Shown here in pieces: positions 8,775-17,318 of a DNA stretch of 42,866 nt. The DNA lies in assembly GCA_964551735.1 (NCBI GenBank), contig CAZKEF010000047.1:1-42866 (forward strand). Direction: 5' to 3'. Source of the stretch: DAOUAT01 sp964551735. GTDB lineage: Bacteria; Chloroflexota; Anaerolineae; CG2-30-64-16. The notes beneath the pieces were generated by a model. That model ran no database searches and was not told the DNA's origin. It worked only from the letters and a program-made list of their open reading frames with translations. The position numbers were made by a program, and so were the translations under genes. Position 1 is the first letter of the stretch. The number at the start of each line of letters is the position of its first letter.

Positions 8775-9170
8775 ATGGAAATGATCGTGACCTTCCCGGG
8801 TGGCGCGCGGGTTGACGCCGAGTTTGGGCCTTATACCATCCGCACGGACCAACCGCCTCATGGCGGCGGCCAGGGCTCTGCGCCGACGCCGTTCGCGACT
8901 TTCCTGGCGTCCATTGGCACGTGCGCGGGCATCTATGTGCTGGGTTTCTGTAAACAGCGCGGACTGTCCACCGATGGCATTCGCATTGTCCAGCGCACGG
9001 AGCCTAACCCTATGAATGGCCTGATCGGCAAGGTCGTGCTGGACATCCAGGTGCCGCCGGAGTTTCCTGAGAAGTACCACGCCGCGCTCATCCGCTCGGC
9101 CGAGCAGTGCGCGGTGAAAAAGCATATGGAGACCCCGCCCAGGTTTGAGGTGAAGACGGTGGTGGGGTGA
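8775..9170 (+). CDS. OsmC-like (Ohr/OsmC superfamily) protein
   Basis: The start is ATG at 8775, with GGAGG 7 nt upstream; a GTG/ATG-like frame start at 8745 would place this ribosome site inside the gene. The product is 131 aa. The two family cysteines are visible, Cys50 in LASIGTCAG and Cys112 in AEQCAVKKHM, at the spacing used by thiol-dependent hydroperoxide reductases of this family. The short N-terminus and the GGGQGSAPTPFATF segment match the OsmC branch more than Ohr. Peroxide detoxification in the cytosol is the usual role; some members are thiol-sulfur carriers. The orphan GcvH-like gene lies downstream in the same direction. Confidence 0.8.
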   Translation: MEMIVTFPGGARVDAEFGPYTIRTDQPPHGGGQGSAPTPFATFLASIGTCAGIYVLGFCKQRGLSTDGIRIVQRTEPNPMNGLIGKVVLDIQVPPEFPEKYHAALIRSAEQCAVKKHMETPPRFEVKTVVG

Positions 9171-9184
9171 GTGGTGCGTAGAGT

Positions 9185-9323
9185 TGTCATGCTGAGGCCG
9201 AGTCCCTGATCTGCGGCGTAACGCCAACCCGGTCAGGCCGAAGCATCTCTCGTGCCGCAACAAGACCCTTCGCTAGACTTTTGCCGCAATGGCTTTCACG
9301 GGGCCGACCCGCTCAGGGTGACA
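9185..9323. repeat. 139-bp palindromic element, family A (MITE-like)
   Basis: It begins TGTCATGCTGAGGCCGAGT and ends ACCCGCTCAGGGTGACA, which are imperfect terminal inverted repeats. The right end matches that of the copy at 32902-33037, including the CTTCGCT core. It fills the space between the OsmC-like and GcvH-like genes and contains no ORF. Confidence 0.65.
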
Positions 9324-9367
9324 ACAGTGTCTTGTTGACGTCAAAGTCCAGTGCAATGGAGTGCGCC

Positions 9368-9814
9368 ATGGCCGCCATCCACGGCTTCGAGTTTCCCGAA
9401 GACCGCTACTACCTGGTAGACAAGCACGTCTGGTGCCAGCCTGTCGAGGATGGGTTGGTGCGCGTCGGGCTGACGCCGGTGGCTTACCAGATGCTCAAGT
9501 ATTCGCTGGTGGCCATCAGCGTGCGGCCCAAGGTGCTGGGCCAGGAAGTCCCTGCGGGCAGGAGCGTGGCCATGCTGGAAAGCCTGAAGTACAACGGCCC
9601 GCTCGCCGCGCCGTTCACCGGCGTTGTGATACGGGCCAATAGCATCGTCACCGATGACCCCGACCGCGCCCTGGCCGACCCCTACGGCGATGGCTGGATT
9701 GTGGAGATGCGGCCGGCGGCCGGGGAGGCGGCCCTCGCGGCGCTGGTCACTGGGGAGGCGGCCTTAGCCGCGTATCGCACGTTGTTGGACGCACAGAATC
9801 CCGGGGCGGGGTGA
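9368..9814 (+). CDS. Orphan glycine-cleavage H-like lipoyl protein
   Basis: Of three in-frame starts (9281, 9356, 9368), ATG at 9368 has the best ribosome site (GGAG, 6-nt gap) and the other two add residues unlike the family, the first lying inside the repeat. The product is 148 aa. It has the H-protein beginning (RYYLVDKHVWCQPVEDGLVR), the VGLTPVAYQML segment and a lipoylation site, Lys74 in AMLESLKYNGPL. The end is slightly longer than classical GcvH. No gcvT, gcvP or lipoate ligase gene is in the window. The protein may therefore serve another lipoate-dependent route, for example sulfur-compound oxidation where GcvH-like carriers are known. That assignment is inference only. Confidence 0.8.
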   Translation: MAAIHGFEFPEDRYYLVDKHVWCQPVEDGLVRVGLTPVAYQMLKYSLVAISVRPKVLGQEVPAGRSVAMLESLKYNGPLAAPFTGVVIRANSIVTDDPDRALADPYGDGWIVEMRPAAGEAALAALVTGEAALAAYRTLLDAQNPGAG

Positions 9815-9827
9815 TCCCGTCCGATCT

Positions 9828-10348
9828 TCACTCCCCGGCCAATTCCTGGGCCAGGTTTTGCAAGGTGGCTGCGCGACCTACCAGCCCGATCACCCGGCCT
9901 TCGCTGTCAACCACCGGCAGGCGCTTGATCTTGTGCGCCAACAGCAGCCGGTGCGCTCTTCAGGGCGCGCGCGCTTGAGCAGGTCGCCGTCCGTGATGAT
10001 GCCGAGGACGAGACGCTGCGCATCCACGACGACCACCCGCCGCTGTTCCGCGCTGGCCAGCAGTTCGACGACCTTGTTCAACGGCGCATCGGCGCGCACG
10101 GTGGGGACGCGGGCCACAGTCACGTCCCCCACTTTGGCATGGCTGCCGGGCAGCGGGCGCCGGCTGCTGGCCTGGCGCAGGAGTGGCTGGGCCAGCGCGC
10201 GCAGCACATCTACCCGGCTGACCACCCCGATGAGCCGGCCGTTGCGGTCCACCACCGGCAGGCGCTTGATGCCGCGTTCGTTCATGAGGCGGATGGCATC
10301 GGCGATGGGTGCATCTTCGGTCGTTGTGATGACCGGGCCTATACTCAT
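9828..10348 (-). pseudogene. Decayed CBS-domain protein (frameshift/internal deletion)
   Basis: On the minus strand, an open frame from ATG 10348 encodes a CBS motif (AIRLMNERGIKRLPVVDRNG) and a second one (RRVVVVDAQRLVLGIITDGDLL). Near 9942-9960 the recognisable sequence jumps to another frame, which then reads LLLAHKIKRLPVVDSEGRV and IGLVGRAATLQNLAQELAGE up to a stop at 9828-9830. The original frame ends in nonsense at 9890. The jump also skips the first half of the third/fourth CBS motif, so a small deletion explains it better than one base error. The N-terminus lacks the usual RDIM lead-in and has no ribosome site. CBS pairs bind adenosyl ligands; this copy is probably non-functional. Confidence 0.7.
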
Positions 10349-10564
10349 TCTAACACAACGCCTCAACAAACTGGGAAACTTACCCTTGCGCCCAAGCAAG
10401 CGGCGCGCTAAACTGCCCGGAGAGCCATATCTGCTCAGAACAGCGGCCAGTGCCGTGTCACTCAGGGGTCTCAACCGCTGTCATGCGCGCCGCGCCGGGA
10501 TATTGTGTTCGCCATGCACTAATCACCCGTTGTCTGACCCAACAAGGCGCCCTCCCGGGTCGGT
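10349..10564. other. Non-coding stretch with no recognised element
   Basis: No convincing gene, RNA or strong palindrome is visible between the decayed CBS gene and the 71-aa gene. It may hold degraded remains of the CBS gene's 5' part, since that gene has lost its normal start. Confidence 0.4.
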
Positions 10565-10780
10565 TCAGTTGATGTGGATGCAAGGCTTTGCAGGGGCGGG
10601 TGGCCTGACCAGGACCCATGGGTTGTTCAGCGCAGCCAGATCGCCGGCCGCGTTCACCCATTCATCCGGCACATTGCCGCCCTCCTCGATCTCGTGTAAG
10701 ACCTCGATCCGCATCTCCTCCCAGGCCCGGAGCGTCTCCTCATCGGGCGACACCCGCTTAAGTATGCGGAGACGGTTCAT
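10565..10780 (-). CDS. Hypothetical 71-aa protein
   Basis: ATG at 10780 is preceded by AAGGAG with an 8-nt gap, and a good promoter lies about 40 nt further upstream, so the short frame is likely real. The protein starts MNRLRILKRVSPDEETLRAW and has an acidic, helical middle (EEMRIEVLHEIEEGG) followed by a Pro-rich end with a single Cys. No signal peptide or known domain is recognised. Confidence 0.6.
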   Translation of the reverse strand: MNRLRILKRVSPDEETLRAWEEMRIEVLHEIEEGGNVPDEWVNAAGDLAALNNPWVLVRPPAPAKPCIHIN

Positions 10781-10819
10781 CGTCTCATCTCCTTTCGCGC
10801 TCGGCCTGCGAGCGATCTC

Positions 10820-10848
10820 ATTGTAGCACTTTTGGCGGTCCAGTTCAA
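10820..10848 (-). promoter_or_regulatory. Promoter of the 71-aa gene
   Basis: On the minus strand TTGAAC (10848-10843), a 17-nt spacer and TACAAT (10825-10820) form a good housekeeping promoter. Transcription would start near 10813, about 33 nt before the ATG at 10780. Confidence 0.65.
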
Positions 10849-10945
10849 TAGGCAACGCACACACTTTTATTATCGAGGTACGCAGCACCTCCAACAGCCG
10901 GCCGTCCCCACCGGTCGGATTGGTCGCGCCGCAAGCCAACCTCCC

Positions 10946-13900
10946 TCATCGCAGCACCAGGGGTAGGAACAGCCTCTTCTGCTGCGGCGCAACAGAGATG
11001 ACCTCCGTGCGCACCATCGCCGAATTGTCGTTTAGCCTGGGATCAGGAACCCCTCCGGTTACGCCAGCTACGTTGGTCACCATCCCCGCGACCGCAGGTT
11101 TGACGCGGATCGTCACGGTCGCGGTCTCCCCTTTCGCCAACGTCCCCAGGTCGCACAGCACACTTGCCGTGCCGCTGCAGCTCCCTTGACTGGCCTGAGA
11201 CTCCAGGAACGTCATCCCGGCCGGCAGCGTGTCGGTCACGACCACGCCGGTCGCAGCCAGCGGGCCGTGGTTCACCACGGTGAGCTTGTAGGTGAGCTCG
11301 CTGCCAACCTCCACGGGGTCAGGGCTGGCCGCGTTGACCAGCGCCAAGTCGGCCAGGATGCTGCCGATGGTGTTGGAAACCACGTTGGTGGCGATGGGGT
11401 CGTTGGTGTCGAAGACGATGCTGGCCTGATTGGTGATGACTGCCCCATCGGCGATCCCTGGCTTGGGTCGTACCGTGAAGGTTACGTGACCCTGGCCGCG
11501 ACCCGAGCCATTCTCTGGCGGTAGGAAACCGGCCTCCGCGTCCTCGGGGAACGTGCCGGTGGCGGTGTCGATGACCTTGAGCGTCCAGGTGATCTTGCCC
11601 GTGTCAGGGTCCAGAGCGGCCGTGATGTCCACGCGCGCCTGACCCTGGAACGTGCCGGCGATGTCGGCCGGGCCAGGGAAGTCCTGGGCCGTGAATTCCA
11701 TCGCGCCCGGCGGCGCGGCCACGACCCGGCCACCGTAGGCGACTTCGCCCAAAGCTAGCGTGGCCCAGTCCAGGTCCGGATCCAGCGCGTCCTCGATCAC
11801 CAGCTCTTGCACCGGCGCGGTGGCGGCCGGCAGGTTCTCGAAGTAGACCGTGTACGCCAGTTCCTCGCCCGCGGCGACGATGCGCGTCTCACCGTAGCCG
11901 GCCGGGCCGGCTTTCTCGTTGGGGTCAATGGCGCGGATGATGAGGCTGATCAATTGGGATAGCAGGTTGGTTTTCGGTTGCTCTGCGGGGGGGCAGTTCG
12001 CTGTCGTGCCTGGCTTAACCTCACTCCAGGGTGACTCTCCATTGGCGTTGTAAGCGCTGATTTGATAGCGATAGGTGGTGCCACACTTCAGTCCACGGTC
12101 GGTCCAAGATGTGACGGCATTACCCACAATTCCCTTGCTGCTCACATCTCCGTAGATATGATAGCCGTCCTGGTTGGTAGCGTTTCCTGTCCAGTTCAGG
12201 GTCAAGGCATCGGTCTTCCTGCCCTCTTCGGGAAAGCTGATCTCGAAAGGCCCCATGCCCACCAGCCGGGCAGCGTCGAAGACCGTGCTTGTTCCCGTTG
12301 CGCCAGCCGGCGCCTTAAGCTTGACCAGCACGATTTCACCCTGGTCGAGCTGGAAGTTGGACGTGCAGCTTTCCGGCAAACGAACCCACCCCCCGCGCTT
12401 TGCCTGTTGGTCGAGCGTACAGGTGGACTTGTCGGCCGCATGACCCCCGGTGGTGTTGGCTGTGTCAGATGGCACGAACAGGGTGTATTCGGCGTTTGTT
12501 CGGTAGGTGATGTCTGCCAGATCGGGAACGGAAACTTCGACGCTATAGGTGCCTGTAATGGGCGCCTTGAGGCCCCAGATAGCCCATTGAACTGATGACT
12601 TTGCGAGCAGGGCCCGGCCGTTATGAGCCTGATCGGTTGTCTTGATCTCCCAGGTGAGGGTGTACTGGCTATCACTGAACTTCTCGAAGCTGGCATCGCG
12701 ATCATCAATCGTGTCTGTTGATTGCCATAACCAGCGACTATAGGGTGATCCGATGGGATCCAGTCGTGTTGTGCTCCACCATCCGAAAGGATCCACAACT
12801 AGTCCAGATCCTGTTCCGTATGGTTGAGGCGTTGGGTTTGTGTTCTTATTGTACGGAAGAGGATCCGCCCTGACAACGAAATGCAAGTGGGTGCCGCGCT
12901 GATCGCAGTGGCTCACATTTCCGGTCCACCCTGCCAGGCCAATGGTTTCGCCGACGTCTATAGGATTTGGCGCCTGCCAGACAAGACCTGTGTCCGGATT
13001 TGCTTCGACTCTGTCAAGGTGCCAATAGATCGATCGATATTCCGGATCGCCATCATTGTTCAGATCGTGATCCACCGCGACATAAATCGGATATAAAAAG
13101 CAATCTCCACGTGCGCCATAGTAGGTGCCGGCATTTGCAACGATTCCAGAGGCTACTGCAACGATTGGGTCTTGGTAACTGTTGCCATAATCATAAGCGT
13201 CATGTCCATCGTAGTAGAAAGCCCTTGAACCTCCATCATCCGTAAATGGGGTCAAGCTACCGTTCGTCGTGTAGTTGGGTGCTTCATGATCAAGATAGGA
13301 TCTGATCACTGGCTCGGTATTGAATGGCTTGCGCATGAAGCTGAGTAGGCCTATCGCGACATCGCGAACATCTGTGGGCTGGCTTTGAGCCGACACACCG
13401 AAAAGGCGGGAATACACCTGCATCACGGATTGGTTCGATGATTCCATTAGAAGCGAGTCGCGCGCTTCCTGGGTCTGTAAGGTTTCGGCAAATCGTTCCA
13501 GTGCCAGGGAAGCGGCTCGATATCGTAGTTCCGGCGCGGATTGATAGTAATTCAGCTCATAAGCCCTGCCCACCTCTTGCGCCGCCCAAAACAGTTGCGC
13601 AGCAAAGCCTTGCAGCGTTGGGCTGGCGTTTCCCATCGCTGCCGCGATCTCGGCATGTGTTGGTTTCGGATCAGTCACCAACCCGCTGATGGATTCCAGC
13701 AACGCCAGCAAAATCCTCGGATTCACCATGTAATCGTAGCCGATGCTGGCGTTCATGATAATTTCGGCAGCCGTGTAAGTTTGGCCACCAACATCTTCGC
13801 GATAACTTGCCAGACCGCTTCCCTGTGCTTCGAGGAATGCCTGGATGTGCGGCGCATAGAATCGTTCGATGCCTGCAAGGGCTGCATTGCTCATCAGTAC

Positions 13901-16873
13901 CGAGTCTACAGGTTCTTCAGGCAAAGATATCGCCATAGCTTGCTGCGGAGCCGCTACTGGGATAGACGCGAGCGGTGTAGACAGTTGGGAAGGCAAAGAT
14001 AGCGCCAAGGGAGAGAGCGAAGCTGATCCTGCGGAGGATGTCACCTCACTCACCGTAAATTGCACCGATCCACCGCTGTTGCGCGGCTGGAACACCAGGC
14101 TGAGCCGCGCGGTCGCTCCCGGTGGCAGCACGTTCGCCGGGGCCTCGTCGTTGATCCCATAGATCTGGATGGTAGATCCTATGAAACTGCCTTGCTCCGG
14201 CAGTTTCAGGTCGGCATTCTCCGCCGTGATCCGCAGCAGCGGCGCGGGCATATCCGCATCCCCTGTGTTGGAGTAGTCCACGTGCACCATGTACTGCCGG
14301 CCAGGGCGCACGCTCTCCGGCGCGGTGATTTTGGTTCCCAGCTTCGGCCCGAGCCCCGGCGTGATCTCGAACGCGGCCGGCAGCGTCTCCGTGTGACCGT
14401 CAGGCCAGGCCAGGGTCACGTCGTAGCTACCGGTCGTCGCGCCCACGAGAGCGAAGCGTGCCACCAGCGCTGTTGCCGATTCACTGGCGATCTCGGTCGC
14501 GGGCCGGTCTGGCGAGCCACTGTGGACCAGCCTGGCTGTGATGTCGCTTTCGGCCAGGCCAAGTCCGGTCATGCGTACGGTAATCGTGCCCGCGTTGCCT
14601 GCCGCGCGCGGCGTGATGTCGGAAAGGTGGCGATCCTGGCTGCGGACGATGATGCGGTAACGCCCGCCGGTGGCTGCCACATCGCGGCCGTAGACGCTGA
14701 ATACGTACGCGCCGGGCTGCGCCGGCGAGATAAGGACCTCGTATGTCCCGCGCAGCGTCAGGGCCTGGGAACGCAGGTCAAAGCGAGTGTAGACCGGGAT
14801 GGCGCCGGCTTTGCCATAGACCCATAACACATTTGAGCCAGCCAACGGCGTTACCTGCACCAGGAGTGATTCGCCGCCAGACATAGTTACGCGGTAATCG
14901 TTGTAGCGGTTGAGCCAAACCACATCTTCCCGCGTCTCGCCAAGTGCGATCTCGCCGGGCAGGCGCACCGTTGTGGGTGTCACCAGCCACGGGTCTATTT
15001 GCACACCATCGCTCACCGCGTTGCCGATCCCGCCGGGGTTAAGTGTTGGGTGCTGCGGCCCGGAGGGGTCCCCCCACCAGTTGTTTCGCGCGTCGATGGG
15101 TGTGGCAGGCGTCCCATTGCGAAGGCCGAATTGCGTATTGTTGATGATGCTGCAGTTGGATATCACGGTGTTGACCGGCCGCGAGATATTCAGGCCGGCG
15201 TCGCCGTTATGGCGGAAGGTGGCGTTGGTGGCGGTGACCTGGTGCGTGCCGCTGCCCGTGGTGTAGGCGTAGACGCCGTTGGCGGCGTTGTGCTCCAGGG
15301 TGGTCGTGGTCAAGGTGAGGCGGGTGAGGTAGTTGTAGGCGTAGAGATGGATGCCGTGGGCGGCGCTGTGGGCGACGGTAGTGTGGTCCAGGGTGGCGGT
15401 GGCGTTGTAACGCAGGTAGAGGATGGCCTGGTAAGAGGCATTGCCGCCGCCGTAGCGCAAGACGGCATGGGTGAAGGTGGCGGAACGGCCATCTCCGATG
15501 TAGATCTGGTGCCAGTCGCCGTTGGCGGGGGTGGTGGTGGCGCCGTCGTTGTTGGTGTCGCCGCCGACGGTGTCGTCCTTGATGGACGTGAAATACACAG
15601 GCGCCGCCTCGGTGCCCTGGGCGTCGAGGGCGCCGTTGACGGTGAGGCTGCCGCCGGGTTCGGCCTTGACGACGGCGCCGGCCTGGAGGGTGAGGGTGAC
15701 GCCGCTGCTGACGGAGAGGCCGGCGGGCAGTAGATAGGGCAGGGTGGGGTTGGCGGGCAGGCTGGTGGCCTGACCGAGTGCGCCGGTGAGGGCAAGGCCG
15801 CCCTTGCCGTTGCCGGCGCCGCTGTTGCCGCCGGTGGAGGCGAAGCCGCCGTTGGCGAAGGCCAGGTAGGCGCCGTATTGGGTGTTGCTGCTAAAGGCGC
15901 TGCCCGAAATGGTGATGGCGCCGGCCTGGTTGATGCGCAGGCCGGCGTCGCCGTTATGGCGGAAGGTGGCGTTGGTGGCGGTGACCTGGTGCGTGCCGCT
16001 GCCCGTGGTGTAGGCGTAGACGCCGTTGGCGGCGTTGTGCTCCAGGGTGGTCGTGGTCAAGGTGAGGCGGGTGAGGTAGTTGTAGGCGTAGAGATGGATG
16101 CCGTGGGCGGCGCTGTGGGCGACGGTAGTGTGGTCCAGGGTGGCGGTGGCGTTGTAACGCAGGTAGAGGATGGCCTGGTAAGAGGCATTGCCGCCGCCGT
16201 AGCGCAAGACGGCATGGGTGAAGGTGGCGGAACGGCCATCTCCGATGTAGATCTGGTGCCAGTCGCCGTTGGCGGGGGTGGTGGTGGCGCCGTCGTTGTT
16301 GGTGTCGCCGCCGACGGTGTCGTCCTTGAGTGAGGTGAAGACGACGGGATTGTCTGCTGTTCCCATTGCAGTTAATCCACCGTTCACCGAAAGCGCCAGC
16401 CCTGCGCTGAACTTCACCACGGCCCCGGCCGCGACCGTCAGCGTAACGCCATCGTTCACCGTGACGCCGCACGTCACGCGATGTACATAACCGCCGGCCC
16501 ATGTCTCGCTTGCGGCAATCGTCCCGCAGTGATCTACCACCGGTAGATCGGCCACCACTTGCTTATCGGTTAACGCCTCAGTGAGGGCGATAAGTGGTGC
16601 GGCGGGCGGCTCGCGGGGCGGCGATGGGAGGGGCTGCGGCGCGTCTTCCTCGCCGGCGAGGGCTTCCTGCAGCGGTTCAGCGAGAGCCGGTGCGGCCTGG
16701 CTACCTGCCAGGATCAGCGGCAGATAGACGTCTGTCGTCCCAGCCGCCAGGGGAGATGGCTGCTGGGACTCTGGGGCGCTTGTCGGTTGTGCAGCGGACG
16801 CCAGCGCGCCGCCCAGAATGGCGAGCGATGCAACGACTAAGATGAGGGCAAGCCCCAAAGTCCGATTTCTCAT
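10946..16873 (-). CDS. Giant secreted mosaic protein: beta-helix repeats, M23 peptidase, FN3, DUF11
   Basis: The start is ATG at 16873 (MRNRTLGLALILV), with AGGAG 6 nt upstream; the product is 1975 aa with a signal peptide. A YLPLILAGS motif sits at residues 50-58, soon after the signal. Residues about 120-620 are a right-handed beta-helix region containing two identical 131-codon blocks. A jelly-roll/CARDB-like region follows (about 650-1000). A helical segment comes next, then an M23 domain (about 1205-1370) with the zinc motifs GHDAYDYG and GTHLHFVV. A golvesin/xly-like domain, FN3 (about 1540-1625), a domain starting DPNEKAGPAGYG and a DUF11 domain follow. The end is FLPLVLR. M23 enzymes cut peptide cross-bridges, so wall remodelling or attack on other cells is possible. 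The Asp/His ligands are present, so activity is plausible. Confidence 0.88.
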   Translation of the reverse strand: MRNRTLGLALILVVASLAILGGALASAAQPTSAPESQQPSPLAAGTTDVYLPLILAGSQAAPALAEPLQEALAGEEDAPQPLPSPPREPPAAPLIALTEALTDKQVVADLPVVDHCGTIAASETWAGGYVHRVTCGVTVNDGVTLTVAAGAVVKFSAGLALSVNGGLTAMGTADNPVVFTSLKDDTVGGDTNNDGATTTPANGDWHQIYIGDGRSATFTHAVLRYGGGNASYQAILYLRYNATATLDHTTVAHSAAHGIHLYAYNYLTRLTLTTTTLEHNAANGVYAYTTGSGTHQVTATNATFRHNGDAGLRINQAGAITISGSAFSSNTQYGAYLAFANGGFASTGGNSGAGNGKGGLALTGALGQATSLPANPTLPYLLPAGLSVSSGVTLTLQAGAVVKAEPGGSLTVNGALDAQGTEAAPVYFTSIKDDTVGGDTNNDGATTTPANGDWHQIYIGDGRSATFTHAVLRYGGGNASYQAILYLRYNATATLDHTTVAHSAAHGIHLYAYNYLTRLTLTTTTLEHNAANGVYAYTTGSGTHQVTATNATFRHNGDAGLNISRPVNTVISNCSIINNTQFGLRNGTPATPIDARNNWWGDPSGPQHPTLNPGGIGNAVSDGVQIDPWLVTPTTVRLPGEIALGETREDVVWLNRYNDYRVTMSGGESLLVQVTPLAGSNVLWVYGKAGAIPVYTRFDLRSQALTLRGTYEVLISPAQPGAYVFSVYGRDVAATGGRYRIIVRSQDRHLSDITPRAAGNAGTITVRMTGLGLAESDITARLVHSGSPDRPATEIASESATALVARFALVGATTGSYDVTLAWPDGHTETLPAAFEITPGLGPKLGTKITAPESVRPGRQYMVHVDYSNTGDADMPAPLLRITAENADLKLPEQGSFIGSTIQIYGINDEAPANVLPPGATARLSLVFQPRNSGGSVQFTVSEVTSSAGSASLSPLALSLPSQLSTPLASIPVAAPQQAMAISLPEEPVDSVLMSNAALAGIERFYAPHIQAFLEAQGSGLASYREDVGGQTYTAAEIIMNASIGYDYMVNPRILLALLESISGLVTDPKPTHAEIAAAMGNASPTLQGFAAQLFWAAQEVGRAYELNYYQSAPELRYRAASLALERFAETLQTQEARDSLLMESSNQSVMQVYSRLFGVSAQSQPTDVRDVAIGLLSFMRKPFNTEPVIRSYLDHEAPNYTTNGSLTPFTDDGGSRAFYYDGHDAYDYGNSYQDPIVAVASGIVANAGTYYGARGDCFLYPIYVAVDHDLNNDGDPEYRSIYWHLDRVEANPDTGLVWQAPNPIDVGETIGLAGWTGNVSHCDQRGTHLHFVVRADPLPYNKNTNPTPQPYGTGSGLVVDPFGWWSTTRLDPIGSPYSRWLWQSTDTIDDRDASFEKFSDSQYTLTWEIKTTDQAHNGRALLAKSSVQWAIWGLKAPITGTYSVEVSVPDLADITYRTNAEYTLFVPSDTANTTGGHAADKSTCTLDQQAKRGGWVRLPESCTSNFQLDQGEIVLVKLKAPAGATGTSTVFDAARLVGMGPFEISFPEEGRKTDALTLNWTGNATNQDGYHIYGDVSSKGIVGNAVTSWTDRGLKCGTTYRYQISAYNANGESPWSEVKPGTTANCPPAEQPKTNLLSQLISLIIRAIDPNEKAGPAGYGETRIVAAGEELAYTVYFENLPAATAPVQELVIEDALDPDLDWATLALGEVAYGGRVVAAPPGAMEFTAQDFPGPADIAGTFQGQARVDITAALDPDTGKITWTLKVIDTATGTFPEDAEAGFLPPENGSGRGQGHVTFTVRPKPGIADGAVITNQASIVFDTNDPIATNVVSNTIGSILADLALVNAASPDPVEVGSELTYKLTVVNHGPLAATGVVVTDTLPAGMTFLESQASQGSCSGTASVLCDLGTLAKGETATVTIRVKPAVAGMVTNVAGVTGGVPDPRLNDNSAMVRTEVISVAPQQKRLFLPLVLR
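15191..15582 (-). repeat. 392-bp perfect direct repeat, copy A
   Basis: Identical, base for base as far as can be read, to 15938-16329. The offset is 747 bp (249 codons), so both copies stay in frame. It encodes most of one beta-helix block of the 1975-aa protein, from DDTVGGDTNNDGATT to ATFRHNGDAGL. Confidence 0.95.
15938..16329 (-). repeat. 392-bp perfect direct repeat, copy B
   Basis: Second copy of the block at 15191-15582. The flanking sequence, including the VNG-x-L-x-A-x-GT lead-in of each beta-helix unit, has diverged normally while this core has no differences. That points to recent duplication or gene conversion. Confidence 0.95.
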
Positions 16874-17064
16874 GACGTACTCCTGTATCCACATCCGGGG
16901 CCCGGCGCCCGGATCAAGGGCGATGCCTTGCGCCGGAAGCTGGTTGGGAGGAAGATAGACTGCATCTGGGTGCAGTCGTGGTTTGTGTGTTCTGTCTCAG
17001 GATGACAGGGAGTTTAGCACCGGGCTTTGGGACTGTCAAACTTCAGTTCGGGCAGGAGCCAGTT

Positions 17065-17174
17065 CGGGGGTTGCAAACCCCCGTCTGAAAGTGAGAAACG
17101 CCCGCAGGCGTTCAGGGCGAGCCGCTGTGGCGGCTTTTCACGCCAAAGGCGGAGACAGGGGATTTCATCCCCTG
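17065..17174 (+). repeat. Four-hairpin structured repeat, copy 1
   Basis: Hairpins are CGGGGGTT/AACCCCCG (17065-17083), AACGCC/GGCGTT (17097-17112), AGCCGC/GCGGCT followed by TTTCACG (17120-17142), and CAGGGGA/TCCCCTG (17156-17174) followed by GGA. A second copy at 26858-26970 keeps the order, the linking words (CTGAA, GAGAA, TTTCACG, GGA) and the pairing but changes stem bases. It lies between the 1975-aa protein gene and the CoA-binding gene. Confidence 0.7.
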
Positions 17175-17176
17175 GA

Positions 17177-17318
17177 CATAGCGCGGCCTCTGGCCGCAAC
17201 CAAATCCATCACCACAAAGGCACAAAGACACGAAGGTCTCAGAGGCTCTGTGTCTTTGTGTCTTCGTGGTAAGGAGGATTCTCGCGCTCAACGCAAATGT
17301 CGCGGAGTAATACTATAG
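17177..17318. repeat. CACAAAG palindromic repeat, copy 1
   Basis: Contains GCGGCC-TCT-GGCCGC and a long hairpin (CACAAAGACAC at 17221-17231 with GTGTCTTTGTG at 17250-17260, extended by ACCAC/GTGGT). The same sequence, with about 10 to 20 differences, is at 18180-18329 in the same orientation. This copy ends one base before the stop codon of the CoA-binding gene. Confidence 0.85.

Noticed and set aside
9858..10826. Plus-strand frame of 322 codons across the CBS region
   Set aside because: The minus strand carries clear CBS motifs; the plus-strand frame is Ser/Arg-rich shadow sequence with no ribosome site.
14060..14827. Plus-strand frame of 255 codons inside the 1975-aa gene
   Set aside because: Antisense to a recognisable secreted protein, Arg/His-rich, no domain.
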